The notes beneath the pieces were generated by a model. It was not told the DNA's origin, made no database searches, and saw only the letters and a list, made by a program, of their open reading frames with translations. The position numbers were made by a program, and so were the translations under genes. A stretch of DNA of 64,000 bases from Paracoccus alkenifer (GTDB lineage: Bacteria; Pseudomonadota; Alphaproteobacteria; Rhodobacterales; Rhodobacteraceae), in contig NZ_FNXG01000001.1 of assembly GCF_900108405.1 (NCBI RefSeq), forward strand, positions 496,001 to 560,000, written 5' to 3'. Shown piece by piece: positions 10,762-19,837 of this stretch; position 1 is the stretch's first letter; every line of letters starts with the position of its first letter.

Positions 10762-11692
10762 TCCCATCCTCCTGCATGGTCAGGGCCATGCGATAAACCT
10801 CTTTGCGCGGACGCCCGGTTTCCGCCGCCACCTCGGCGACCGCGTCGCGCATCGTCATCCGGTCCAGACGCGCACGCAGCGCGTCCAGCACTGCGGCATC
10901 GCCCGTCACGACCGCTGCGGGCGGTCCCATGACCACCACCACTTCGCCCCGCAGCCCTTCGGCGGGGATCAGATCGACCAGCCCCCGGGCCGGCCCTCGC
11001 ATCACCTCTTCGAATTTCTTGGTCAGTTCCCTACAGACCGAGATATCACGTTCCCCATCTGTTTCGCACAAATCTTTCAATAATTCCTTAACGCGCCTCG
11101 GGCTTTCAAAAATCGCCACGGTTGCGTCGATTCCCGTCAGTTCCTTAAGCCAGCGGCGGCGGGCGCCGCGCTGGGACGGCGCGAATCCCGCAAACATGAA
11201 GCGGTCGGTGGGCTGCCCCGCCACCGTCAACGCCGCCAGCAGCGCCGAAGCCCCGGGGACCGCATGGACCTTGCCGCCCGCCTCCGCGACATCCCGTGCC
11301 AGGCGAAACCCCGGATCCGCGACCAGCGGCGTGCCCGCATCCGAGCAATAGGCGACCGAGCGCCCGGCGGTGATCGCGGCCAGGATCGCGGGACGGGCGC
11401 GATCGGCATTGTGGTCGTGATAGGACAGGATCTGCCGCCCCCTCAGCGGGATCCCGTGGATCGCCATCAGGTGGCGCAGGGTGCGCGTATCCTCGGCCGC
11501 CAGCAGCTCGGCCGCGTTCAGCACGTCCAGCGCACGCAAGGTGATGTCGCGCGCGCGTCCGATCGGGGTCGATACCAGATAAAGCCCCGCATCAAGCCGG
11601 TCAGCCAGCACCAAGGCCGGGATCGGCCCTGCGCCCTCGGCCGTTTCGTGCAGGCCCCCGGCCCGGCCCGGGGGGTGTGGCTGATCCTGCAT
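10736..11692 (-). CDS. rsmI: 16S rRNA (cytidine(1402)-2'-O)-methyltransferase
   Basis: RsmI methylates the 2'-oxygen of C1402 in the decoding centre of 16S rRNA, using SAM. The 318-residue protein carries the tetrapyrrole-methylase fold with its family motifs: LYLVSTPIGRARDITLRAL, AEDTRTLRHLM, SYHDHN, SDAGTPLVADPG and VPGASALLAALTVAG. A C-terminal helical tail (RPRKEVYRMALTM) is also usual. The start MQDQPHPPGRAG is preceded by GGAG at good spacing; upstream codons of the open frame overlap the divergent promoter region. It is divergent from the lppC-like gene, with 131 bases between the starts. Confidence 0.95.
   Translation of the reverse strand: MQDQPHPPGRAGGLHETAEGAGPIPALVLADRLDAGLYLVSTPIGRARDITLRALDVLNAAELLAAEDTRTLRHLMAIHGIPLRGRQILSYHDHNADRARPAILAAITAGRSVAYCSDAGTPLVADPGFRLARDVAEAGGKVHAVPGASALLAALTVAGQPTDRFMFAGFAPSQRGARRRWLKELTGIDATVAIFESPRRVKELLKDLCETDGERDISVCRELTKKFEEVMRGPARGLVDLIPAEGLRGEVVVVMGPPAAVVTGDAAVLDALRARLDRMTMRDAVAEVAAETGRPRKEVYRMALTMQEDGNADGHAMA
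10768..10772 (-). promoter_or_regulatory. Shine-Dalgarno that decides the yraN start
   Basis: GGAGG on the minus strand lies inside the 3' end of rsmI. It abuts the ATG at 10767 with no spacer but sits six bases before the ATG at 10761, so the latter is the better start for yraN. Confidence 0.6.
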
Positions 11693-11823
11693 TCTCGACG
11701 CTCCTGCCCTGTGGTCCCGCGGTCCGGGATCCTTGCCCGGCAGGGGGTCAGGTTGCCACGCCGGGCGGTCTGTGACTACCCTTGCCCGACCCGGCATATC
11801 ACCACAACAAGGGAATCAACCCG

Positions 11824-13056
11824 ATGGTCTCAACCGCCCAGTCCCACGACGGCGCCGCCCGGCCCCGGCCATCCCGGACCTCCAGACATCCGTTCCGGCG
11901 CCCGCTGCTGCGGGTCGCGGCCGTGTTTTCGGCAATAGCGCTGGCGGCCTGCGAACCGGGCGGGCTGCAAGGTTCAGGCCCGCAGACCGGCCCGACCATC
12001 GACCCCGCCCAGCCGCTGCAAGTGGCGCTGCTGGTGCCCGGCGGCTCGGGCGATCCGAATTACGACTACATGGCGCGCTCGATGAGCAATGCCGCCCGCA
12101 TGGCCGTCGCCGACGCGCAGGGCGCGCGCATCGACCTGCGCATCTACGACAGCGGCGACGACGCGGCACTGGCGGTGCAGCGCGCCAACCAGGCCGTGGC
12201 CGAGGGCGCCAAGATCATCGTGGGCCCCCTGCACGCGGAATCGGCCAATGCCGTCGGCACCGCGGTGGCGGGGCGGGTGAACGTGCTGTCATTCTCCAAC
12301 AACGCCGACATCGCGGGGGGCAATCTCTTTGTCCTTGGCAACACCTTTGGCAACACCGCCAGCCGGCTGGTGTCCTATGGCGTCTCGCAGGGGCTTAGCC
12401 GCTTTCTGCTGGTCCATGAAAACGATGTCGCCGGCCGGATCGGCGGCGCAGCGATCGAAACCGCCATCGCCCGCAACCGCGCCACGCTGGTCGGCAAGAC
12501 CGGGCACGGTCCCTCGCGCGAGGACATGGACGCCATCGCCCCCACCATCGCCCGCGCGGCCGCCGCCAACCAGGCGCAGGCGGTGTTCCTGACCGGCAAC
12601 AACCAGGCCGTGCTGCCCGAAATCGCCGCGGCACTGGCCGAGGCGGGGCTGAGCAGCCGCTCGGTCCAGCTGATGGGGCTGACCCGCTGGGACGTGCCCG
12701 CCAGCCGCACCACCCTGCCGCAGTTGCAGAACGGCTGGTTCGCCATCCCTGATCTGGCGCGGATCGCCCAGTTCAACAGCCGCTATCGCGCCGCCTATGG
12801 CGAGACCCCGCATGAATTCGCGACGCTGGCCTATGACGGCGTCTCGGCCATCGCGGCGCAGCTGCGCGCGGGCAAGCGCAATGCGGTCACCACCGCCGGG
12901 CTGACCCAGGGCGCAGGTTTTGCCGGCATCCAGGGCACGTTCCGGCTGATGCCCGACGGCAGCAACCAGCGGCAGCTGTCGGTGGCGACGCTGCGCGGCG
13001 GGCAGCTGGTGGTGCTGGACCCGGCGCGGGGCAGCTTTCGCGGCGCCGGGTTCTGA
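11824..13056 (+). CDS. Penicillin-binding protein activator, LppC/LpoA-like lipoprotein
   Basis: A 410-residue predicted lipoprotein with a periplasmic-binding-protein fold of the LppC family; in gammaproteobacteria LpoA (LppC) activates PBP1A from the outer membrane. A hydrophobic stretch ends in the lipobox ALAAC, with the modified cysteine at residue 43. The mature part (VALLVPGGSGDPNYDYMARS, IIVGPLHAESANAVG, LTGNNQAVLPEIAAAL) resembles a type I substrate-binding domain. The ATG follows AAGGG. Its position opposite rsmI and yraN matches the rsmI-lpoA-yraN neighbourhood of other proteobacteria. glnD starts three bases downstream, so the two are probably cotranscribed. Activation of a PBP here is inferred from family and context. 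Confidence 0.88.
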   Translation: MVSTAQSHDGAARPRPSRTSRHPFRRPLLRVAAVFSAIALAACEPGGLQGSGPQTGPTIDPAQPLQVALLVPGGSGDPNYDYMARSMSNAARMAVADAQGARIDLRIYDSGDDAALAVQRANQAVAEGAKIIVGPLHAESANAVGTAVAGRVNVLSFSNNADIAGGNLFVLGNTFGNTASRLVSYGVSQGLSRFLLVHENDVAGRIGGAAIETAIARNRATLVGKTGHGPSREDMDAIAPTIARAAAANQAQAVFLTGNNQAVLPEIAAALAEAGLSSRSVQLMGLTRWDVPASRTTLPQLQNGWFAIPDLARIAQFNSRYRAAYGETPHEFATLAYDGVSAIAAQLRAGKRNAVTTAGLTQGAGFAGIQGTFRLMPDGSNQRQLSVATLRGGQLVVLDPARGSFRGAGF

Positions 13057-13058
13057 CC

Positions 13059-15872
13059 TTGCCGCAACCGCGGCCCCCGACCGGGGCGCAGGGCGGGGAA
13101 ACCCCCGCCGCCCCGCCGATCCAAAGCGCCCCGGCCCTGCCCGGGGCGCATCCCCTGTTCGACCCCGACCACGCCATCGCCGTGCTGGACGCCGCGCTGG
13201 CGGGGCTGGCCGACCCGCGCGACATACGCGCCCGCAGCGTCGCGATCCTGTCCACCCTGCGCGCCGAGGCGATGGAGGACATCATCGCCGGGCTTGCCTC
13301 GCACCCGCGCAAGGGGCGCGAGACCGTGCGCGCCATCGCCGATCTGACCGACGCCACCATCCGCGCCATCCACCACGTCGCCACCACCCACCTGCACCCC
13401 AACCTGTCCCCGACCGAGGGCGAACGCATCGCGGTGATCGCCACCGGCGGCTATGGCCGGGGCGAGATGGCGCCACATTCCGACATCGACCTGCTGTTCC
13501 TGCTGCCGTGGAAACCCAGCGGCTGGATCGAAAGCGTCGTGGAATCCATGCTCTACATGCTGTGGGATCTGCGGCTGAAAATCGGCCACGCTACCCGCAG
13601 CCTGAACGACTGCCTGCGGCTGGCGGAACAGGACTTCACCATCCGCACCAGCCTGCTGGAACACCGGCTGATCTGCGGCGACGCGGTGCTGGCGCAGTCA
13701 CTGCGCGACCGGCTGTGGCCCGAGCTGTTCGCCCGCACCATCCCCGAATTCATCGAGGCCAAGCTGACCGAACGGGCCGAACGCCACCGCCGCCAGGGCG
13801 GCCGCCGCTATGTGCTGGAACCCAACGTGAAAGAGGGCAAGGGGGGCTTGCGCGATCTCCAGACCCTTTACTGGATCGCGAAATACATCCACCAGGTCGA
13901 CCGCGCCATCGAGCTGGTCGACCTTGGCCATTTCACCCGCGCCGAGCATACCACCTTTTGGGCGGCCGAGGATTTCCTGTGGGCTGTGCGCTGCCACATG
14001 CATCTGGTCGCCGGCCGCGCGGTGGAAAAGCTCAGCTTCGACATGCAGCTCGAAGTGGCCGAGCGCATGGGCTACCACGACACCGGCGGACGGCGCGGGG
14101 TGGAAATCTTCATGCAGAGCTATTTCCGCCACGCCACCCGCGTGGGCGAGCTGACCCGCGTGTTCCTGACCGGGCTGGAACAGCGCCACCTGTATCGGGC
14201 CTCGTTTCTGGAACGGCTGCGCCGGCCGCGGGTGGCCGCAGGGCTGCGGGTGGAAACCGGGCGGCTGGCCATCGCCGATCCCGACCGCTATTTCGCCGAC
14301 CCGCTGAACATCCTGCGCCTGTTCCACGAGGCGCTGCGCACCGGCATCCTGATCCACCCCGAGGCAATGCGGCAGGTCACCCACAACCTGCGCCGCATCG
14401 ACGACACCATGCGCAATTCGCCCGAGGCCGCGCGCATCTTTCTGGGACTGCTGCTGGACCACGGCAACCCGGAACGCGCGCTGCGCCGCATGAACGAGCT
14501 GGGGGTGCTGGGCGCCTATATCCCCGAATTCGAACGCATCGTCGCGATGATGCAGTTCAACGTCTATCACCATTACACGGTGGACGAACATCTGATCCAA
14601 TGCGTGGCCGCGCTGTCGCAGATCGAGCGGGGCGAGCTGGTCGAAAACCTGCCCATCGTGTCCGGCATCATGGCCGAGGGCCGCATCGACCGCACGGTGA
14701 TCTATCTGGCCACGCTGCTGCACGACATCGGCAAGGGCCGCCCCGAGGATCACTCGATCATCGGGGCCCGTATCGCGCGGCGGGTCTGCCAGCGGCTGGG
14801 GCTGGAAACCGCGCGGGTCGAGCTGGTGGAATGGCTGGTCCGCAACCACCTGCTGATGTCGGACGTGGCGCAGAAACGCGACATCTCCGACCCGCGCACG
14901 CTGGGCGATTTCGCCAAGGCGGTGCGCTCGCGCCAGCGGCTGGACCTGCTGACCGTGCTGACGGTCTGCGACATCCGCGGCGTCGGCCCCACCACCTGGA
15001 ACAACTGGAAAGCCGAGCTGCTGCGCAACCTGCACCGGCTGACCGCCGAGGCGCTGGAAAACGGGCTGGAAGAGGTCAACCGCGAACAGCAGGCCGACGA
15101 GGCGCGCCACGGGCTGTGCCTGCTGCTGACCGCGCAGGGCTGGGACACGCCCGAGATCGACGCCGAGACCGCCCGCCACGACGACGGCTATTGGCAGGGG
15201 CTGCCGGGCGACACCCATCAGGTCTTTGCCCGGCTGTTGCGCGGGATCGGCGCGGGGGAAATCCGCATGGATCTGGACCCCGACCTGCGACGCGACGCGA
15301 CGCGGGCGGCCTTTGTCGTGGCCGACCAGCCGGGGCTGTTTTCGCGGCTGGCCGGGGCGCTGGCGCTGGCCGGGGCCAATGTGGTGGACGCGCGCACCTA
15401 TACCACCCGCGACGGCTACGCGACGGCGGTATTCTGGGTGCAGGACGCCGAAGGCCGCCCCTATTCCGCCGAACGGATGCCGCAGCTGCGCCGGATGATC
15501 GACCGCACGCTGGCCGGCCGCGCGGTGGCGCAGGCGGCGCTGGCCGACCGCGACCGGGTCAAGAAACGCGACCGCGGCTTTCGCTTTCCGACTCATGTCA
15601 CCTTCGACAACGAAGGCTCGGACAGCCACACCATCATCGAGGTGGACAGCCGCGACCGCCCCGGCCTGCTTTACGATCTGACCCGCACCCTGGCCGAGGA
15701 ACAGGTCCAGATCGTCAGCGCCGTGATCGCCACCTTTGGCGCGCAGGTGGTCGATGCGTTCTATGTCAAGGATGCCGACGGCGCGAAACTTCTGTCGCCC
15801 GCGCGGCGCGAGGCCCTTGAACGCAGGCTGCGCGAGGCGATACGCGAAGGCTCGGAACGAGCGGGGGCCTGA
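13059..15872 (+). CDS. glnD: Bifunctional [protein-PII] uridylyltransferase/uridylyl-removing enzyme
   Basis: GlnD senses glutamine and uridylylates or deuridylylates PII proteins, controlling nitrogen assimilation. The product is about 937 residues. The nucleotidyltransferase motif GGYGRGE...DIDLLFLLP lies near residues 129-150, the GlnE/GlnD helical linker follows, the HD domain has LLHDIGKGRPEDHS near 552, and two ACT domains start near 747 (ADQPGLFSRLAGAL) and 855 (RDRPGLLYDLTRTL). The frame opens with a TTG three bases after the upstream stop; no ATG appears before the nucleotidyltransferase domain, so the start is uncertain. murJ follows after three bases. Confidence 0.96.
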   Translation: MPQPRPPTGAQGGETPAAPPIQSAPALPGAHPLFDPDHAIAVLDAALAGLADPRDIRARSVAILSTLRAEAMEDIIAGLASHPRKGRETVRAIADLTDATIRAIHHVATTHLHPNLSPTEGERIAVIATGGYGRGEMAPHSDIDLLFLLPWKPSGWIESVVESMLYMLWDLRLKIGHATRSLNDCLRLAEQDFTIRTSLLEHRLICGDAVLAQSLRDRLWPELFARTIPEFIEAKLTERAERHRRQGGRRYVLEPNVKEGKGGLRDLQTLYWIAKYIHQVDRAIELVDLGHFTRAEHTTFWAAEDFLWAVRCHMHLVAGRAVEKLSFDMQLEVAERMGYHDTGGRRGVEIFMQSYFRHATRVGELTRVFLTGLEQRHLYRASFLERLRRPRVAAGLRVETGRLAIADPDRYFADPLNILRLFHEALRTGILIHPEAMRQVTHNLRRIDDTMRNSPEAARIFLGLLLDHGNPERALRRMNELGVLGAYIPEFERIVAMMQFNVYHHYTVDEHLIQCVAALSQIERGELVENLPIVSGIMAEGRIDRTVIYLATLLHDIGKGRPEDHSIIGARIARRVCQRLGLETARVELVEWLVRNHLLMSDVAQKRDISDPRTLGDFAKAVRSRQRLDLLTVLTVCDIRGVGPTTWNNWKAELLRNLHRLTAEALENGLEEVNREQQADEARHGLCLLLTAQGWDTPEIDAETARHDDGYWQGLPGDTHQVFARLLRGIGAGEIRMDLDPDLRRDATRAAFVVADQPGLFSRLAGALALAGANVVDARTYTTRDGYATAVFWVQDAEGRPYSAERMPQLRRMIDRTLAGRAVAQAALADRDRVKKRDRGFRFPTHVTFDNEGSDSHTIIEVDSRDRPGLLYDLTRTLAEEQVQIVSAVIATFGAQVVDAFYVKDADGAKLLSPARREALERRLREAIREGSERAGA

Positions 15873-15875
15873 GCG

Positions 15876-17420
15876 ATGCAGGGAAGACAGCGGGGCGGGT
15901 TGGTGCGGGGGTTCGTCTCCGTCGGGCTGTGGACGTTCCTGTCGCGGGTCTCGGGCTTCGTGCGCGACATCCTGATGGCGGCGTGGCTGGGCACCGGCCC
16001 GGTGGTCGAGGCGTTTTTCGTCGCCCTGTCCCTGCCCAACATGTTCCGCCGGTTTTTCGCCGAGGGTGCCTTTAACACCGCCTTTGTCCCGATGTTCTCG
16101 CGCAAGCTCGAAGGCGGCGAGGATCCGCAGAAATTCGCGCAGGACGCGTTTTCGGGGCTGGCCTTCGTGGTGGCGGTGTTTTCAGCCGTGGCGATGATCG
16201 CCATGCCGGGGCTGGTGTGGCTGATGGCGGCGGGGTTCGCGGCGGATGAACGCTTCGACCTGGCGGTGGAATACGGGCGCATCACATTCCCCTATATCCT
16301 GCTGATCTCGCTGGCCTCGATGATCTCGGGGGTGCTGAACGCGAACGGGCGGTTCACCGCGGCGGCGGCGGCGCCGGTGCTGCTGAACCTGCTGTTCATC
16401 GCCGGGCTGGTGCTGGGGCGGGTGCTCGGCTGGGATCTGGGGCTGACGCTGGCCTGGGCCACGCCGATCACCGGGGTGGCCCAGCTGGCGCTGGTCTGGT
16501 GGGACGCGGCGCGCAACGGCTGGCGGCTGGTCCCGCACCGGCCCCGTCTGACCCCGGACATGAAGCGGCTGCTGACCATCGCGCTGCCCGCGATCTTTGC
16601 CGGCGGCGTGGTGCAGATAAACCTGCTGGTCGGGCGGCAGGTGGGATCGTTCTTCGAGGGCGCGATCGGCTGGCTGAACTATTCCGACCGGCTTTACCAG
16701 CTGCCGCTGGGGGTGGTCGGCGCGGCTGTGGCGGTGGTGCTGCTGCCGGAACTTGCCCGCCGCCTGCGCGCGGGCGACGAATCTGGCGGCCAGTCGGCGC
16801 TGTCGCGCGCGACCGAGTTCGGAATGTTCCTGACCCTGCCCGCCGCCTTTGCCATTGCGGTGATCGCGGTGCCGATGGTGGCGACGCTGTTCCAGCGCGG
16901 CGCGTTTGATGCCCATGACACCGCGATGACCGCGCAGGCGCTGGTGGTCTATGCGCTGGGGCTGCCGGCCTTTGTGCTGCAAAAGATCCTGCAACCGCTG
17001 TATTTCGCGCGCGAAGATACCAGAACCCCGTTTCGCTATGCAGTGAACTCGATGGTGGTGAATGCGGCCGCGGCCTTCGGGCTGATGGGCGTGGTGGGCT
17101 TCCTTGCCGCTGCACTTGGAACCACGCTGGCCGCCTGGGTGATGGTGACACAGCTGTGGTGGGGGACGCGCGGAATGGGACAGTCCGCGCGCTTTGACGC
17201 GCGGCTGCGCCGGACGGTGCCGCGCATCCTGCTGTCCTCGGCGCTGATGGCGGCGGCGCTGTGGTTCCTGCGCGCCCGCCTCGCCGCGGATGGCGAAGGC
17301 GACGTGGCCGGTCTTGCCATCCTCGTCTTTGGCGGTGCCGCGATCTATTTCGCGCTGAGCTTCGCCACCGGCGCGATCAGCCTGGCCGAACTGCGAGCTT
17401 ATACGCGGCGCAGGCGCTAA
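15876..17420 (+). CDS. murJ: Lipid II flippase MurJ
   Basis: MurJ moves lipid II across the inner membrane for peptidoglycan synthesis. The 514-residue protein has the MVF/MurJ pattern of about 14 membrane helices. Family motifs include TFLSRVSGFVRDILMAAWLG near the N-terminus, SLPNMFRRFFAEGAFNTAF (functional arginines), NYSDRLYQLPLGVVG and LPAFVLQKILQPLYFAREDT. The ATG is three bases after the glnD stop. The glnD-murJ pairing is a conserved alphaproteobacterial arrangement, often followed by trpS, which is indeed the next plus-strand gene after the rhomboid-like gene on the other strand. Confidence 0.96.
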   Translation: MQGRQRGGLVRGFVSVGLWTFLSRVSGFVRDILMAAWLGTGPVVEAFFVALSLPNMFRRFFAEGAFNTAFVPMFSRKLEGGEDPQKFAQDAFSGLAFVVAVFSAVAMIAMPGLVWLMAAGFAADERFDLAVEYGRITFPYILLISLASMISGVLNANGRFTAAAAAPVLLNLLFIAGLVLGRVLGWDLGLTLAWATPITGVAQLALVWWDAARNGWRLVPHRPRLTPDMKRLLTIALPAIFAGGVVQINLLVGRQVGSFFEGAIGWLNYSDRLYQLPLGVVGAAVAVVLLPELARRLRAGDESGGQSALSRATEFGMFLTLPAAFAIAVIAVPMVATLFQRGAFDAHDTAMTAQALVVYALGLPAFVLQKILQPLYFAREDTRTPFRYAVNSMVVNAAAAFGLMGVVGFLAAALGTTLAAWVMVTQLWWGTRGMGQSARFDARLRRTVPRILLSSALMAAALWFLRARLAADGEGDVAGLAILVFGGAAIYFALSFATGAISLAELRAYTRRRR

Positions 17421-17462
17421 AGGTAGCGCCGCACCGGGGGTTTTCCACCCCCGGACCCCCGG

Positions 17463-17549
17463 AGGATATTTGCAGCAAGATGAAAACCGTAGCGGCTGCG
17501 GCGTCTTCTTTCTGGTGAAAATACCCCGGGGTCCGGGGCAGCGCCCCGG
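17463..17549. terminator. AT-core/GC-hairpin element, copy 2 (bidirectional terminator)
   Basis: Between the convergent murJ and rhomboid-like genes lie a forward AT core (GGATATTTGCAGCAAGATGA, from 17464) and a reversed variant (TTCTTTCTGG...AAATACC, 17506-17526) that can pair imperfectly. A perfect stem follows, CCGGGGC-AGC-GCCCCGG (17533-17549). The position between two gene ends fits termination in both directions. Confidence 0.65.
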
Positions 17550-17562
17550 TCCGGCGCTGCCG

Positions 17563-18291
17563 TCAGCGCTGCCGCACCCGGTTCCGGACGCGGGAAAGCC
17601 CGCCCGGGACCAGCACGAAGGACAGGGCAAAGCCGATTCCGAAACCCGCGATCTCGGCGATCCAGTTTCTGCTGGCGCTGCCAAAGACCACTCCGAACAC
17701 CAGCTGGAATAGCAGCAGCATCCCGATCAGGGTAAAGGCGCGCATCTGGTTGGCGTTTTCCTGCCCCAGCCGCGTCCACAGCAGAAAGGTAAAGGCGCCG
17801 AGCAACCCGTAGACCGGCGCATACCCCCCGACCAGCGGATCAAAACGCAGCTGCGGCAGCAGCCCCGCCGCCAGCGAATAGATCGCCGCCCCCCCGATGG
17901 CCGAGGCCGCGAACAGCACCACCGCCGCCCAGGGCCGCATCGACCGCGCCACCATGTTGCCAAGCGCCAGCAGGAACACCACCACGAACAGCGCGTGGGT
18001 GGCCGAGTAATGGACAAAGGGAAATGTGATCAGCCTGTGCAGCTGTGCCCCGGCGACCGAGCCGCGGTCCCAGGCACGCAGCAGGAACTCGGGGGCAAAG
18101 GCCGTCTGCTCGACCAGGATCTGACGGGCGGCGCGGCCGGCATTGCTGCCTCCGGCCAGGAAACCCAGCCGGCCGAGGCCGAAATACGCCTCGGTCGCGA
18201 TGATCGGCAGGGCCAGCATCCACAGCACCGCGGGCAGGCTGTTGAAGGGGCTTTCGGGTGATCCGGCGCGCATATGTGTCGGTTGCTCCAT
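17563..18291 (-). CDS. Rhomboid-family membrane protein, predicted catalytically inactive
   Basis: A 242-residue protein with about six membrane helices that aligns with rhomboid intramembrane proteases ([45 protein letters not shown]). Active rhomboids use a GxSG serine before YGLLGA and a histidine in the last core helix. Here the serine region reads [12 protein letters not shown] (near residue 159), with Tyr where Ser would be, and the later helix reads [10 protein letters not shown] (near 213), with Glu where His would be. So both catalytic residues appear replaced. The start chosen is [14 protein letters not shown] six codons on is possible. It is divergent from trpS. The role is unknown; pseudorhomboids usually bind or escort membrane proteins. 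Confidence 0.8.
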   Translation of the reverse strand: MEQPTHMRAGSPESPFNSLPAVLWMLALPIIATEAYFGLGRLGFLAGGSNAGRAARQILVEQTAFAPEFLLRAWDRGSVAGAQLHRLITFPFVHYSATHALFVVVFLLALGNMVARSMRPWAAVVLFAASAIGGAAIYSLAAGLLPQLRFDPLVGGYAPVYGLLGAFTFLLWTRLGQENANQMRAFTLIGMLLLFQLVFGVVFGSASRNWIAEIAGFGIGFALSFVLVPGGLSRVRNRVRQR

Positions 18292-18364
18292 TCCCGCGGC
18301 GCGGTTGCGCCTGTCGGGGGCAAGGGGTAATCCCTTCGCATCCGGTTTTCCAGCAGGCAGTTCC

Positions 18365-19384
18365 ATGGCACGCGTTCACCCTATGCGCATCTTTTCGGGC
18401 ATCCAGCCGTCGGGCGGGCTGACGCTTGGCAACTATCTGGGCGCGCTGCGCCGCTTTGCCGAGAAACAGGGCGAGATCGAGACGGTCTATTGCCTGGTCG
18501 ACCTGCACGCGATCACCGTCTGGCAAGAGCCCGAGCGCCTGCGCCAGCAGACGCGCGAGGCTGCCGCCGCCTTTATGGCCGCAGGCATCGACCCGGCGCA
18601 ATCGGTGCTGTTCGTGCAAAGCCACGTCCCTGCGCACGCCGAGCTAGCGTGGCTGTTGTCCTGCGTCGCGCGGCTGGGCTGGATGAACCGGATGACCCAG
18701 TTCAAGGACAAGGCCGGCAAGAACGCCGAGGCTGCGAGCCTTGGGCTTTACGCCTATCCGGCGCTGATGGCCGCCGACATTCTGGCCTATCACGCCACCC
18801 ATGTGCCGGTGGGTGACGACCAGAAGCAGCATATCGAGCTGACCCGCGACATCGCCGCCAAGTTCAACCACGACTACGGCGTCGACTTCTTTCCGATGCC
18901 CGAACCGGTGATCGAGGGCGCCGCGACGCGCGTCATGTCCCTGCGCGACGGCACGAAAAAAATGTCGAAATCCGACCCCTCGGACGCCAGCCGCATCAAC
19001 CTGACCGATGACGCCGACACCATCGCCCAGAAAATCCGCAAGGCGCGCACCGATGCCGACCCGCTGCCCGGCACCATGGAGGGGCTGAAGGACCGCCCCG
19101 AGGCCCGCAATCTGGTCAATATCTTTGCGGCGCTGTCGGACGAGAGCGCGGATTCGGTGCTGGCCCGGTTCGAGGGGCAGGGTTTTGGCGCCTTCAAGCC
19201 GGCGCTGGCGGATCTTGCGGTGTCGGTGCTGGCACCGATCACCCGGCGGATGAACGAGCTGATGGCCGACCCGGCCGAGATCGACCGCATCCTGCGCGCG
19301 GGTGCGCATCGCGCCGATGCCATCGCCGCCCCGATCGTCGCCGAGGCGCGCGAGATCATGGGGATGATCCCGGCGGCGCGGTAA
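18365..19384 (+). CDS. trpS: Tryptophan-tRNA ligase
   Basis: TrpRS charges tRNA-Trp with tryptophan. The 339-residue class I synthetase has the HIGH-equivalent in [20 protein letters not shown] close to the N-terminus, the tryptophan pocket signature ([28 protein letters not shown]) and the KMSKS loop in [10 protein letters not shown] near residue 198. The start is the ATG of MARVHPMR; the ATG at 18383 (MRIFSG) is an alternative. It is divergent from the rhomboid-like gene, with 73 bases between starts, and ends in a convergent junction with arsC. Confidence 0.97.
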   Translation: MARVHPMRIFSGIQPSGGLTLGNYLGALRRFAEKQGEIETVYCLVDLHAITVWQEPERLRQQTREAAAAFMAAGIDPAQSVLFVQSHVPAHAELAWLLSCVARLGWMNRMTQFKDKAGKNAEAASLGLYAYPALMAADILAYHATHVPVGDDQKQHIELTRDIAAKFNHDYGVDFFPMPEPVIEGAATRVMSLRDGTKKMSKSDPSDASRINLTDDADTIAQKIRKARTDADPLPGTMEGLKDRPEARNLVNIFAALSDESADSVLARFEGQGFGAFKPALADLAVSVLAPITRRMNELMADPAEIDRILRAGAHRADAIAAPIVAEAREIMGMIPAAR

Positions 19385-19396
19385 TTCGGCGTAAGG

Positions 19397-19454
19397 CGGG
19401 GGCGCTGCCCCCGTCCCGTGCCGGGACTCCCCCGGGATATTTTTACACCAAAGA
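19397..19454. terminator. AT-core/GC-hairpin element, copy 3
   Basis: Between the convergent trpS and arsC ends lie a perfect hairpin, CGGGGGC-GCT-GCCCCCG (19397-19413), and the AT core CCCGGGATATTTTTACACCA (19431-19450). This is the same combination seen at other gene 3' ends in the window. Confidence 0.6.
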
Positions 19455-19459
19455 CAGGC

Positions 19460-19816
19460 TCAGTCGCGGGGCGGCAGGATTTCCTGCAACCTTTCCTCGG
19501 GGCGGCACAGGCGCGTGCCTTGCGCGGTGCGCACGAAGGGACGCTCCAGCAGGATCGGGTGCGCCTCGACCGCGTCTAGCAGCTGGGCGTCGGTCAGTGC
19601 GGGATCGTCCAGCCCCAGATCGTCATAGGGCGTGTTGCGCCGGCGCAGGGCCTGGCGGATGGTCAGCCCGGCGTCGGTGATCCACTGGCGGATCGTCTCG
19701 CGGTCGGGCGGGGTCTGCCGGTAGTCGATCACCTCGGGGGTTTCGCCGGCGTCGCGCAGGGTTTGCAGGACGCGGCGCGAGGTGCTGCAATTGGGGTTGT
19801 GCCAGATCGTGGTCAT
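19460..19816 (-). CDS. arsC: ArsC-family arsenate reductase
   Basis: A 118-residue thioredoxin-fold protein of the glutaredoxin-linked ArsC family, which reduces arsenate to arsenite. The catalytic cysteine is C10 in HNPNCSTSRR, and the arginine-containing segments RRRNTPYDDLGLDD and LLERPFVRT match positions that hold the oxyanion in ArsC. There is no arsenite efflux gene beside it, so the exact substrate is uncertain; ArsC/Spx-like proteins of this size also have other thiol roles. The start is the ATG of MTTIWHNPNC. The radical SAM gene ends 21 bases upstream, and the two may form one transcript. Confidence 0.9.
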   Translation of the reverse strand: MTTIWHNPNCSTSRRVLQTLRDAGETPEVIDYRQTPPDRETIRQWITDAGLTIRQALRRRNTPYDDLGLDDPALTDAQLLDAVEAHPILLERPFVRTAQGTRLCRPEERLQEILPPRD

Positions 19817-19837
19817 GGCCCCATCCTGCACCCGCAC

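Noticed and set aside
13508-15820. Second long frame (about 770 codons) inside glnD
   Set aside because: It is an overlapping frame on the same strand with Arg/Pro/Ala-rich, low-complexity sequence; the glnD frame carries all the catalytic motifs.
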